NCBI GenBank assembly: GCA_030429005.1
Contig: JAUIDP010000015.1
Location: 1 to 54,210 of the forward strand
Reading direction: 5' to 3'
Length of the DNA: 54,210 nt
DNA from: Gammaproteobacteria bacterium
GTDB lineage: Bacteria > Pseudomonadota > Gammaproteobacteria > Steroidobacterales > Woeseiaceae
Shown here: positions 33,118 through 43,704 of the stretch, one piece after another
Position numbering within the stretch: the stretch's first letter is position 1
How the letters are laid out: each line of letters begins with the position of its first letter
Program-made: the position numbers and the translations under genes
Notes under the pieces: generated by a model
Seen by the model: the letters and a program-made list of their open reading frames with translations, nothing else
The model's database searches: none
Told to the model about the DNA's origin: nothing

Positions 33118-33884
33118 TGCGGCTTCCGGAATTTCAGAACGAAGCGGTCGGACTGGCCACGTATCCCCGGCGCGAAAACGCTCTGGCTGTGATCGTCGTC
33201 CGGGTTCCTGAGGACGTCGCTCTCGGATTCCAGCTCGAAGCCGGCGGCTTCGAGGTCGGCGATGACGACAGCCTTGTCGATGCGGTGCAGATCCGGCACG
33301 GCCGTTGTCCCGGAGCCCTTGACCGCGTAGTGGTCCGTGATACCCAGGATGCCACCGGGTTTCAGAGCCTCGTACAGCGTTGCGTTCAGTTGCTTACGAT
33401 CGAATGCCGGCCAGCCCGCTTCCGGATTGACCCAGTAGGTATCGTGAAATGACAGGCCCATGAAAACAGCGTCGAACTGGTTGGCATCCAGCCGCAGCTT
33501 GTTGTTCTCTGCCATCAGGATGTCTACGTTGGGCAGTCGCCCGCCGGCGTAACGCGCGACAAACTCCTCGCCGACAAAACTCAGGTAGGCCTTGTTGGAA
33601 TGCGCGACAACATGGCCGTCGTCGCCGACGACACCGGCCAGGATTTCACTGTAGTAGCCGCCGCCGGAGAACATGTCGAGGACTGACATTCCTGGCCGGA
33701 TACCGAGGAAGGCAAGAACTTCGGCCGGCTTGCGGCCCGCGTCGCGCGCAGCATCGCCTTCGGGCCGCGCATCGCTGGCCAGTGCCTGGGCGTAGACTGC
33801 CGAGTCGGCGTCCGCGGACTCGGCCGGCTGTGGGCCGCCGAGTGAGAGCGCGCCGAGCGCCAGCAGCAAAATCGTTTGTTTCAT
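33114..33884 (-). CDS. predicted class I methyltransferase with signal peptide (COG4798-like)
   Basis: A 256-residue protein combining an N-terminal export signal (MKQTILLLALGALSLGG) with a Rossmann methyltransferase domain: motif I VLDMFSGGGYYSEIL, a downstream FDAVFMGLSFHDTYW and ALKPGGILGITDHY. The DAGRKPAEVLAFLGI lead-in fits the COG4798 predicted methyltransferases as I know them. ATG 33884 starts the signal peptide. Export is odd because SAM is not expected in the periplasm; it may have another role or be retained. It heads the operon with the amidase and metzincin-like gene. Confidence 0.87.
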   Translation of the reverse strand: MKQTILLLALGALSLGGPQPAESADADSAVYAQALASDARPEGDAARDAGRKPAEVLAFLGIRPGMSVLDMFSGGGYYSEILAGVVGDDGHVVAHSNKAYLSFVGEEFVARYAGGRLPNVDILMAENNKLRLDANQFDAVFMGLSFHDTYWVNPEAGWPAFDRKQLNATLYEALKPGGILGITDHYAVKGSGTTAVPDLHRIDKAVVIADLEAAGFELESESDVLRNPDDDHSQSVFAPGIRGQSDRFVLKFRKPQ

Positions 33885-33962
33885 GACCTGATCCCCCGTC
33901 CGTTGCTGTGCCAATGATACCGATACTCAGACCGGCACAGCGACGCAAAGTGCAACGCCAAT

Positions 33963-33991
33963 AAAAAACCCCGCGGCTGGAAGCGGCGGGG
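33963..33991 (-). terminator. intrinsic terminator
   Basis: On the minus strand CCCCGC (33986-33991) pairs with GCGGGG (33969-33974), with a possible inner GC pair, followed directly by six U residues (33968-33963). A small AT hairpin, CTCTT/AAGAG, lies just upstream. It faces the direction of the sigma-54 promoter at 34172-34188 and would end a transcript of about 200 nt. Confidence 0.85.
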
Positions 33992-34161
33992 CTAATTTCT
34001 CTTTTATAAGAGAGGTAACTACGAAACAGGTATGCGGATACTCGAACTATTTATTGTTATGGGATCTGGATCTTGTTGTTTTTATAATTGTTATTCTTCT
34101 GGCGTCTAAATCCTTTAAGTGTCCGTTGATATACCTGCCGAAGCTACACTTCGCTTGGGCA
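33963..34161 (-). ncRNA. candidate sigma-54-dependent small RNA with AAN-repeat Hfq motifs
   Basis: A transcript starting near 34161, 12 bp past the -12 element, and ending at the terminator would be about 199 nt. Near its 5' end CGAAG/CUUCG forms a hairpin (34153-34139). CAGGUAU (34137-34131) is perfectly complementary to AUACCUG (34033-34027) and would close a large loop. In that loop lie three A-rich AAN tracts: AGAAGAAUAACAA (34100-34088), AUAAAAACAACAAGA (34085-34071) and CAUAACAAUAAAUAG (34061-34047). Such tracts bind the distal face of Hfq in CrcZ-type RNAs of Pseudomonas. No credible protein is encoded. The motifs are visible; the RNA and its role are inferred. Confidence 0.5.
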
Positions 34162-34171
34162 AGGTAATAAA

Positions 34172-34188
34172 AGCAATTACTGTGCCAA
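34172..34188 (-). promoter_or_regulatory. sigma-54 (RpoN) promoter
   Basis: The minus strand reads TTGGCAC-N5-TTGCT, an exact -24/-12 consensus in element and spacing (TGGCAC at 34187-34182, TTGCT at 34176-34172). It lies in a 534-bp non-coding interval and points to the terminator at 33963-33991. Upstream there is a perfect 12-bp palindrome GCCGACGTCGGC (34237-34248) flanked by direct repeats of GCGCTTTG (34222-34229, 34252-34259), possible activator sites. Confidence 0.65.
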
Positions 34189-34236
34189 CCCCCGAAAAGG
34201 CACCGGAATATCAACCTTTCAGCGCTTTGCGATTTC

Positions 34237-34248
34237 GCCGACGTCGGC
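34237..34248. promoter_or_regulatory. 12-bp palindrome upstream of the sigma-54 promoter
   Basis: GCCGACGTCGGC is self-complementary and centred about 57 bp upstream of the -24 element. It sits between two GCGCTTTG direct repeats 30 bp apart. It could bind an enhancer-binding protein; no known activator consensus (NtrC, CbrB, LuxO) was recognised. Confidence 0.35.
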
Positions 34249-34418
34249 AGCGCGCTTTGTTTTGTAAAAAAAACCGACGGGTTATTGGGCGCCGATGCTA
34301 CAGGGCATTCTTGCGCCATTCTCTAACTGGTTGAATTTATTTCTGTTATACCGGCCCGCAATCCGCCCTGTCGCGATTTGGCTACAGGTACGGCGATTCC
34401 GACGTCCAGGCTGTCAAA

Positions 34419-36158
34419 TTATTCGACGTCAGAGGCTGCGGTGGCCTGCTCGATCAGGCCGATGGCGCTGAAGAAGCGGCCATTACGCACGACGCCAACG
34501 ACTTTTTGCAGGTCCGCAACGTTTTGCAGCGGGTCGCCATCAACGAGCACGAGGTCCGCCCGGCTCCCCGGCGCGATTCGACCCAGCGCCAGGCCCAGCT
34601 TCAGGTAGGTCGCTGCATTGACACCGGCAGACCGCAATACCTGCTCGCCGGTCAGGCCGGATGCGGCCAGCGCGAGAAACTCGGCATGCAGCGCCAGGCC
34701 CGGTGGCAGGTCATTTGGCCGGCTGCCGATAACCAGCTTGCCGGCCTTTGCCTTGAGGTCCGACATTTCTGCGTAGCGCCGCCTCGGCGCAGCCCGCGGC
34801 AGCCACTCGGCCTGGCGAGCCTGCAGCAGTTTGCTGATGCCCGGCGTGTTCGCGTCGGCGAAAGAGACAGTGCCCTGCTGCAATGCTGCGACGGTTGCGG
34901 CGTCCCCGGCATCGAGGAGCCGCGGGCCGGGCGTCGCCTTGCCGGACCAGGTGGCATCCTGCCCGGCAGCTTCGGAAGTCTCGGCAACGATCGTTGTTAC
35001 CCCGAGCGACAACAGCAGCGCGCCCAGCTCATCGCCGAAACCGTCGGGCAGGGCCGCGAAGCTGTCGATAAATCCCGGGAGCGCCGTGACCGGGCCGAGG
35101 TCGACGATGACTTCGCCCGGTCGCTCGCCGCGCGGTTCGAGCGCCGTAATCCGGCCGCCGTCAATAACGATGTCGATATTGTCCTGGTAGCCACCGCCGA
35201 TGCCGTCAAAAAGCCGGTCGGTACGAATGACCAGCCGTCCGGCCGGCTCATCGATCGTCGACAGTTCTCGTGCAGGTTGGGCGGTCGGTGCGGCCGCGAC
35301 CGACGGCGCGACCGATGCACGGAATGGAATGCCGGCCGATGTCCACGAGTTGAAATTGCGCCGTCGTATGGCGCCATCGACGGTGTACAGCATCGTCTGC
35401 CGGTCCTGCCAGCTGACGGGTGCTGCGACAAAGGCTTCGCCCTCAACCAGCGGACGCACGAGCGGTGGCTCGGACAGGATGATCATGTCGATACGGGGGC
35501 CGGACTCGTCATGACGCATGAAAGTGACCAGGCTGCCATCAGGCCGCCAGCCGGGTGACGACAGTCTTGTCCGGGAAGTCACGAGAGCGCGATCGGGCTG
35601 GCCAAAACGGCGCATCATCAACGACCACTGCTGGTCGATCTGATGTATGTACAACAGGTCACGTCCGTCGGGCGACCAGGCGGGTTCGAGTTCATCGCCG
35701 GCGCGAAACGTAATCCGCCAGCTCAATCCGGTTGCCAGGTCGTATTCCCAGACATCGAACCCGCTCTGCTGGCGATCGGACGAAAACAGGATGCGTTCAC
35801 CGAATGGGTGCCAGCTCGGGTGCTGATTGAGGTACTGGCTGTTGCCCAGTGAAAGCGCGACATCGCTTGCAAACCGGTACAGCCCGATCTGATCGAGGCC
35901 ATCGATGCGTGCCTGGTAAAGAATCGCGTCGTCGAGTGGCGCCCAGCGCGGTCGCCTCGCGGGCGTATCAATGGCCGTGATCTTCTCTGCCGACACCCCG
36001 TCCTCCGGCAGGACCCAGATGGACTCCTGCAGGTCGAAGACCAGGCGGCCGTCCGTTGCGGCGTCGACAGACAGGTTGCTGCCGCTCGTCAGCGTTTGCT
36101 GCGCGCCGGCCGGACCTGCGACGGCCAGCAAAAAAAGGACTGCGAGTAGTGCTCTCAA
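34419..36158 (-). CDS. exported TolB-like beta-propeller fused to a degenerate amidohydrolase
   Basis: A 579-residue protein with a signal peptide (RALLAVLFLLAVAGPAGA). Residues 30-280 are PD40/TolB-type propeller repeats (HPSWHPFGERILFSSDR, EPAWSPDGRDLLYI, SPGWRPDGSLVTF). Residues 300-570 match the amidohydrolase composite domain with a typical end (GRIAPGSRADLVLVDGDP). At the metal site, where active enzymes have D-x-H-x-H, this one has Asp365, Phe367 and Ala369 (PGFIDSFAAL), and the insert with the other ligands is much shortened. It therefore looks like a non-catalytic derivative. TTG 36158 starts 11 nt after pdxH. Confidence 0.85.
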   Translation of the reverse strand: MRALLAVLFLLAVAGPAGAQQTLTSGSNLSVDAATDGRLVFDLQESIWVLPEDGVSAEKITAIDTPARRPRWAPLDDAILYQARIDGLDQIGLYRFASDVALSLGNSQYLNQHPSWHPFGERILFSSDRQQSGFDVWEYDLATGLSWRITFRAGDELEPAWSPDGRDLLYIHQIDQQWSLMMRRFGQPDRALVTSRTRLSSPGWRPDGSLVTFMRHDESGPRIDMIILSEPPLVRPLVEGEAFVAAPVSWQDRQTMLYTVDGAIRRRNFNSWTSAGIPFRASVAPSVAAAPTAQPARELSTIDEPAGRLVIRTDRLFDGIGGGYQDNIDIVIDGGRITALEPRGERPGEVIVDLGPVTALPGFIDSFAALPDGFGDELGALLLSLGVTTIVAETSEAAGQDATWSGKATPGPRLLDAGDAATVAALQQGTVSFADANTPGISKLLQARQAEWLPRAAPRRRYAEMSDLKAKAGKLVIGSRPNDLPPGLALHAEFLALAASGLTGEQVLRSAGVNAATYLKLGLALGRIAPGSRADLVLVDGDPLQNVADLQKVVGVVRNGRFFSAIGLIEQATAASDVE

Positions 36159-36169
36159 TTCCGCCGGGC

Positions 36170-36868
36170 TTAGGGTTGCAACCGGGTGCCGGTCCAGGCG
36201 CCGGTGACAAAGGCATCATCGTCCTGGCGTACCAGCTGTCTTTCCCAGCGCGCCCGGTCGTGAATACGATCCTTGCCTTCGATCCAGAGTTCGACGCTGC
36301 TGGCCCAGACGCGGTAGCCGCCCCAGTGCTCGGGTCGCTGCAACACCGGCCGTTCGGAGCCGATGATGGACTGCAGGTTCTTCGCGACATTGACGCCGAG
36401 TTTCATGGCGCGCTTGCCGACCTGCCGAATCAGTGCGCCACGCGATTCGAGCGGCTCGCTCTGGTCGCTGCCCCAGGCCCCGAGCTGGCTGCCCCAGTCC
36501 CGGGACGCGAAATAGGCGTCGCTCTCGGCGGCTGGCGAACGTACGGCCTGGCCGCCGATGCGCACCTGCCGGCCCAGCTGGTCCCAGTGAAACAGCACCG
36601 CGACATTCGGATTGCCGGCAATCTGCCGGGCTTTCACCGAGCGATAATTCGTATAGAAGACCAGGTAGCCCGGGTCGGCGTGAAAGTCCTTGCACAACAC
36701 CATGCGCGCGCTCGGCAGTGCATCGTCGCTGACAGTGACCAGCGCCATCGCATTCGGATTGCGCTTGACCGCCTTGTCGGTGGCATCAGCGATCCATGCG
36801 GCGACCCAGTGCATGGGATCGTCGGGCAAGTTGTCCGGAAGCCGGTCATTCAGGTAAGGGTCGTTCAC
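36170..36868 (-). CDS. pdxH: pyridoxamine 5'-phosphate oxidase
   Basis: A 232-residue FMN enzyme oxidising pyridoxine/pyridoxamine phosphate to pyridoxal phosphate. Typical stretches: ATVSDDALPSARMVL-like segment near residue 45, GYLVFYTNYRSVKARQI, VAVLFHWDQLGRQVRIGG, and the C-terminal RVWASSVELWIEGKDRIHDR with RLQP end. GTG 36868 gives the expected length. It lies between the ggt-like gene and the propeller/amidohydrolase gene, all minus strand. Confidence 0.95.
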   Translation of the reverse strand: MNDPYLNDRLPDNLPDDPMHWVAAWIADATDKAVKRNPNAMALVTVSDDALPSARMVLCKDFHADPGYLVFYTNYRSVKARQIAGNPNVAVLFHWDQLGRQVRIGGQAVRSPAAESDAYFASRDWGSQLGAWGSDQSEPLESRGALIRQVGKRAMKLGVNVAKNLQSIIGSERPVLQRPEHWGGYRVWASSVELWIEGKDRIHDRARWERQLVRQDDDAFVTGAWTGTRLQP

Positions 36869-36902
36869 AGGCGCAGACTATCAAAGCCAAAGCATGCGAG
36901 CA

Positions 36903-38426
36903 CTAGCCGGTGACCAGGGTGCCGCCTTCGCGCCGGGGGTCGGCAGCGACCGCGATTCCGTCCGCCGGCGAATAGCGCGCGACACCCACGCCGCCAAAGT
37001 ACATGCCGATGCGCGAAGTCACGTGCAGTGGTATGTCGACGTCGGGCAGGTCGAGCCCGGGTTCCGCCATCAGCCGCTCAGCGTCGCCGCTGGTGTCAAC
37101 GTGCACGCGCGGGTGGGCAACCGCATCTTCGAGCGGCATTTGCAGGTGCAGGTAGTTGAGCAGGAATTGTTGCAACGCCGTGGTAATGCGGTCAGCACCG
37201 GGTGAGCCGATGGCGACGACGGAATCGGCATTGCGCGCGACGCTGGGGGCCATGTTGGACGGCAGGCGGTCTCCGGCCGGCGCGGCGTCGAGGCCGCGCC
37301 GGTTCAACTCCAGTTCGCCGAGACAGTTGTTCAGCCACAAGCCGGTACCGGCCGGCATCTCGCCGGAGCCATAGCCGGACGAAGCCGTGACGGCACACGC
37401 CAGGCCATCCGAATCCACGGCGGACGTGTGCACCGTGGAGGCCGAAGCCCAGTCACTGAGCAGGCGGCCGTTCTTCGCTGTCTCGAGCAGCGTCGCGGCT
37501 TCAGCACCAATGTCGGCTGCCAGGTCGAGGCGCTGTTTCCTGAAGCCGAGGCAGGCGCGCTGCACCCGAACCAGTTGCGCGAGTGCGTCGCGGGTCCATG
37601 TCCTGGTCTGCAGGTCGCCACAGGCCATCAGCATCGCCGCGAGCACGCTGCCGCCGACCGCCGGTGGCGGGTTGCTGGCGATCGACCAGTCGCCCAGGGG
37701 TACACGCAACGAGGGCCTTTCGATCGCAACGAACGCAGCGAGGTCCTGTCGCGTCAGTGAACCGCCGGCGTCGCGTACGTGATTGACCATTGCGGCAGCG
37801 AGATCGCCTTCGTAAAAAACTCGCGCACCGTCTTCGGCGATGCTGCCAAGGGAGTCTGCCAGGTGCGGAACGCGAACCAGGCTGCCCGCCGGACGCAGCT
37901 CGCGGTTGTCATCGTGCAGCGCAAAAAAACCGTCGTCGCTGCGGCCGAAAATCGGTTCCCCCGAGTAGCCGAGATAATAGTGACAGGCCGCCGACAACGG
38001 AAAACCATCGCGAGCCGCGGCGATGCTCGGGGCGAACAGGTCCTGCCACGGCGACCTGCCGAACAATTGCCAGGCCCGCTCGACGGCCTTCAGCGAACCC
38101 GGAACGGCAACCGCACCTGCCCCGATGAGTGTTGTGATACCGCCGCCATAGTCGAGTGTCAGGCTGGTCGCGCCACGGCCGCCACGGCCGGCTTCCAGGC
38201 CGAGGCCGGGAATCGCCGTGTTGCCGTCGATCGTAAGCGGCTCACCGTTAGCCGGCCAGACGGTTATGTACGCGCTGCCGGCCAGCGCGCAAACGCCGGG
38301 TTCGGTATTCATTGTCAGGAGTGCCGCGGCAAGCGCACAGTCAACGGCATTGCCACCGCGGTCCGCAACATACCGGGCTGCCTCGGCGGCCAGCCCGGAG
38401 GTTGTGGCGACGCCGATCCGGGTCAT
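36903..38426 (-). CDS. gamma-glutamyltransferase family protein
   Basis: A 507-residue Ntn-hydrolase-fold protein of the gamma-glutamyltranspeptidase family, which self-cleaves and moves or hydrolyses gamma-glutamyl groups from glutathione-like substrates. The large-subunit part has GGNAVDCALAAALLTMNTEPG. The expected nucleophile region reads STVHTSAVDSDGLA, keeping the first Thr, and small-subunit motifs NMAPSV and IGSPGADRI follow. There is no signal peptide, unlike classic periplasmic Ggt, so a cytosolic relative is likely. frmA, 58 nt upstream on the same strand, also uses glutathione conjugates. Confidence 0.88.
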   Translation of the reverse strand: MTRIGVATTSGLAAEAARYVADRGGNAVDCALAAALLTMNTEPGVCALAGSAYITVWPANGEPLTIDGNTAIPGLGLEAGRGGRGATSLTLDYGGGITTLIGAGAVAVPGSLKAVERAWQLFGRSPWQDLFAPSIAAARDGFPLSAACHYYLGYSGEPIFGRSDDGFFALHDDNRELRPAGSLVRVPHLADSLGSIAEDGARVFYEGDLAAAMVNHVRDAGGSLTRQDLAAFVAIERPSLRVPLGDWSIASNPPPAVGGSVLAAMLMACGDLQTRTWTRDALAQLVRVQRACLGFRKQRLDLAADIGAEAATLLETAKNGRLLSDWASASTVHTSAVDSDGLACAVTASSGYGSGEMPAGTGLWLNNCLGELELNRRGLDAAPAGDRLPSNMAPSVARNADSVVAIGSPGADRITTALQQFLLNYLHLQMPLEDAVAHPRVHVDTSGDAERLMAEPGLDLPDVDIPLHVTSRIGMYFGGVGVARYSPADGIAVAADPRREGGTLVTG

Positions 38427-38484
38427 CTGACCTGCTGCGAAACGGTTCGTCCGGCCTTGCGCGCCACGCTGTCCAACATTCGAT

Positions 38485-40826
<2,342 letters not shown>

Positions 40827-40834
<8 letters not shown>

Positions 40835-41804
40835 ACCGGGACTGTGGCGACCGGCCGCGCTGCTGGCGCTCTGTGGCCTGGCCATTGCCTGTTCACGCGA
40901 TGCGCCGCCGCAACCGGAGCCGCAGCAAACACCGGCCGAAGCGGATGCTGTCGTCGTTTATGCAGCGTACGAAGACAAGACCTACCTGCCCGCGCTGCTG
41001 AACGGCTTTACGCAGGAGACCGGCACGGTGACGATCGTGCGCAATGGCGAAGCGCCGGAGATTATCGACGACATTCTGCTGAAGCGCGCGACGCCGCCGG
41101 CCGATATCCTGATAACACCTTCGGTAGCAGGCGCGTGGCGCGTCGCCGAAGAAGGCGAATTGCGGCCCAATTTCTCCACCGTGGTCGCCGCCATGCCGGT
41201 ACCGCTGACGGACCCGGACCGGTACTGGACCGCGCTCAGTTATCGCACGGCAGTGATTGCCTATGATGAAGACGCGGTTGACCCGGCGGCGCTGCATGCC
41301 TACGAGGACCTGGCCGCGGCGGACTTGCGACGCAAGCTGTGCCTGTCAACGTCATCGCTGGCCATCAACCGCGCTGTCGTCGCCATGCTGATTCACAAGC
41401 TCGGCAAACGTGACGCCGAACTCGCCGTCCGTGGCTGGGTGGCCAACCTGGCGCAGCCACCGTTTGACACGCAAGCGCAGTTGCTGGGCGCGATCAGTCG
41501 TGGCGAGTGTGCGCTCGGCATCGTATCGAGCTCGGCCGTGACCGGGTCTCGACTCGGCGTGCATGCACCCGCCGAGCTGTATTTTGACATCGAGGCCATT
41601 GGCGTGACGCGGCATGCACGGAATCCCGAGGCCGCCGCCGCGTTGGTCGACTGGCTGCTGACGCCGGAAATCCTCGCACAACATGCCGCGCAAACCGCAG
41701 CGCTGCCGGCCACCGGGCCGGTGCCCGACCTGCAGAGCATCATGCTTGTGGCGGAAGGACTGGAAGAAGCCGTCAGGCTGGCAGAACGTGCACGGTATCG
41801 CTAG
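40827..41804 (+). CDS. orphan extracellular solute-binding lipoprotein (family 1-like)
   Basis: A 325-residue lipoprotein (CGLAIAC, Cys22) with a two-lobed periplasmic binding-protein domain resembling Fe3+/spermidine-type family 1 proteins: VVVYAAYEDKTYLPALLNGF, ETGTVTIVRNG, PADILITPSVAGAWRVAEEG, WTALSYRTAVIAYD, LVDWLLTPEILAQ. The start GTG 40827 overlaps tyrA by 8 nt; a TTG at 40818 is an alternative. No ABC permease or ATPase is nearby, so it either works with a distant transporter or has another role. The ligand is unknown. Confidence 0.83.
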
Positions 41805-41860
41805 CGGGAACTGTTGATTGGTGTAAAGTAGTCGTCAGTGAAGGTTTGATACCGGTTGCC

Positions 41861-42430
41861 ATGAGCAACGATTGGATAGACGACGAAGGATTCCGTGCCA
41901 ACGTCGGCATCATCCTGGTAGATGGTGCCGGCAAGCTGCTGCTGGGAGGCCGCGTCAGCAACAAGGGCTGGCAGTTTCCGCAAGGCGGCATCCTGCATGG
42001 CGAAGACCCGGGCGAGGCGATGTTTCGCGAACTGCACGAGGAAGTGGGGTTGAACCGGGAGGACGTCGAACTGCTCGGCAGTACGACGGACTGGATTCGC
42101 TACCGCCTGCCGAGGAAATACATTCGGCGTCACAGCAAACCGCTTTGTATCGGCCAGAAGCAGCGCTGGTTCATGCTGCGCCTGCTCGCCAGCCATGACC
42201 GGCTGCGCTTCGACCGCGGCGAACAGGCCGAGTTCGACCGGGTGCGCTGGGTCGACTACTGGCGACCGGTCAACGAGGTGATCTACTTCAAACGGCGTGT
42301 CTATGCCCAGGCGCTGCACGAACTGGGCAGAACCGCTTATCCGCACGAGATGCCGCCGAGGCCGCGCTGGTGGCCAAAGCGTTGGCATGTCGCCCTCGAC
42401 AAGGATATCCGGCAGGCTAAAAAGGCTTGA
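41861..42430 (+). CDS. rppH: RNA pyrophosphohydrolase RppH
   Basis: A 189-residue Nudix hydrolase that removes pyrophosphate from mRNA 5' ends and triggers RNase E decay. The N-terminus DEGFRANVGIILVD, KGWQFPQGGI and the Nudix box GGILHGEDPGEAMFRELHEE followed by VGL are characteristic, and IGQKQRWFMLRL and WRPVNEVIYFKRRVY are RppH-like. ATG 41861 gives the usual start near DDEGFR. The 3' end overlaps the convergent hemJ by 14 nt. Confidence 0.95.
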   Translation: MSNDWIDDEGFRANVGIILVDGAGKLLLGGRVSNKGWQFPQGGILHGEDPGEAMFRELHEEVGLNREDVELLGSTTDWIRYRLPRKYIRRHSKPLCIGQKQRWFMLRLLASHDRLRFDRGEQAEFDRVRWVDYWRPVNEVIYFKRRVYAQALHELGRTAYPHEMPPRPRWWPKRWHVALDKDIRQAKKA

Positions 42431-42845
42431 CGACCGCCAGTAGCACGATCGAAACCAGGAACACGGTCGGGATTTCGTTGAACCAGCGCAGCCAGCGCGT
42501 ATCGTCGCTGGGCGCCGCATCGCGCAGTCGCCCGATCCAGCTGAAACAGCGGTAGTGGAATATCACCAGCCCAAGCAGCAGCAACAGCTTTACCTGGAAC
42601 CAGCCGACCCGCAGCAAAGCGTGGTTGATCAGCAACATCGCGATGCCGAACAACGCCGTCAGAACGGCGCCGATCGTCATGATGGCGAACAGCCGCACTT
42701 CCATGACGGCGAAACGCTCGCGGCTGGCCTGGTCGGTTGCCGCAGAGTGGTAAATGAACAGGCGCGGCAGGTAAAACAGCCCGGCAAACCAGGTCACCAT
42801 GAAGACGATGTGCAGGCCCTTGAGCCAGAGATAGTGTGCCGCCAT
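42417..42845 (-). CDS. hemJ: protoporphyrinogen oxidase HemJ
   Basis: A 142-residue membrane protein of the HemJ (UPF0093) family oxidising protoporphyrinogen IX in haem synthesis. Four transmembrane helices are seen; the first carries LWLKGLHIVFMVTWFAGLFY with the conserved His and Trp, and YLPRLFIYH follows. KLLLLLGLVIFHYRCF is the third conserved segment. ATG 42845 is chosen over an upstream start because homologues begin just ahead of the first helix. Confidence 0.92.
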   Translation of the reverse strand: MAAHYLWLKGLHIVFMVTWFAGLFYLPRLFIYHSAATDQASRERFAVMEVRLFAIMTIGAVLTALFGIAMLLINHALLRVGWFQVKLLLLLGLVIFHYRCFSWIGRLRDAAPSDDTRWLRWFNEIPTVFLVSIVLLAVVKPF

Positions 42846-42970
42846 CGCCCAATCATGCCTAAACCTGTGAAACTCGTCACGTATGAGCGCCAACTTACTG
42901 TCCTGACGCACTTTTCACTGGCGTTGCTGCCGCGTAACATAACGTCTTTAGCTTGCTCGAGAACGCCCTG

Positions 42971-43690
42971 GTGTCCAGACACTCGCCGTTTCATTCCCAC
43001 AGCCCGGGACGGGTCGTGCTGACACGACTGCTGATCGCCGCGCTGGTGCTGGTGTGTGCCTACCTCGTCTTCGAATTCGGCCGTATCCAGGCCAATTACA
43101 ATATCGTCGAGGCCGGGCGCGAGCGGCAGGCTTACGAAGACCATATTGACGAGCTCGATGACGAGATTGCCGAGTTGAAAGAGGCGATCGCGATTCTCGA
43201 GACCAATCGCGACATCGACCGGGCTGCATACCAGCAGGTCGAGGCAAGCCTGGTCGAGTTGCAAGCCAGGATCCAGGAACAGACCAACGAAATCGCGTTC
43301 TACCGCGGCATAATTTCGCCGGCCGATGGCAAAGCCGGGCTGCGCGTGCAGGATTTGCGCCTGACCCGCTCGGCGACGGAGCGCGCCTACAACGTGCGGC
43401 TGGTCTTGGTGCAGTCATTGAAGCACGACCGCACGGTGTCCGGTGATGTCGGGTTGTTCGTCGAAGGCGTGCAGGACGGCAGCGATGTCAGCTACCCTTA
43501 CTCACAGCTTCTCAGCAGCGACGCCGAAAGTCAGTGGGCATTCAAGTTTCGCTATTTCCAGGATTTCGACCGCGAAATCGTCTTGCCGGATGGGTTTACG
43601 CCGGAGAGCATCCGGATCGAAGTGCGTTCGAAGACGCGATCGATTTCCAGTATTGAAGAACGTTACGCCTGGGCTGCGAGTTCGGGTTAA
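42971..43690 (+). CDS. DUF6776 family membrane coiled-coil protein
   Basis: A 239-residue protein with one N-terminal transmembrane helix (VVLTRLLIAALVLVCAYLVFEFG), a coiled coil of about 80 residues (HIDELDDEIAELKEAIAILE, QVEASLVELQARIQEQ) and a C-terminal beta-rich domain containing FYRGIISPADGKAGL. It matches the DUF6776 family, whose role is unknown. The bactofilin gene starts 14 nt after its stop, suggesting a joint envelope/cytoskeletal function. Start GTG 42971 is preferred; TTG 42953 is possible. Confidence 0.8.
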   Translation: MSRHSPFHSHSPGRVVLTRLLIAALVLVCAYLVFEFGRIQANYNIVEAGRERQAYEDHIDELDDEIAELKEAIAILETNRDIDRAAYQQVEASLVELQARIQEQTNEIAFYRGIISPADGKAGLRVQDLRLTRSATERAYNVRLVLVQSLKHDRTVSGDVGLFVEGVQDGSDVSYPYSQLLSSDAESQWAFKFRYFQDFDREIVLPDGFTPESIRIEVRSKTRSISSIEERYAWAASSG

Positions 43691-43704
43691 CGCAGGAGTA
43701 TCAG

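Noticed and set aside
33903-33914. Second TTGGCAC element upstream of the methyltransferase gene
   Set aside because: It matches the -24 half of a sigma-54 promoter but no TTGC follows at the required spacing.
34047-34319. 90-codon frame on the minus strand in the 534-bp intergenic region
   Set aside because: It runs through the sigma-54 promoter and the A-rich RNA region, has no ribosome site and no protein-like pattern; the non-coding RNA reading explains the stretch better.
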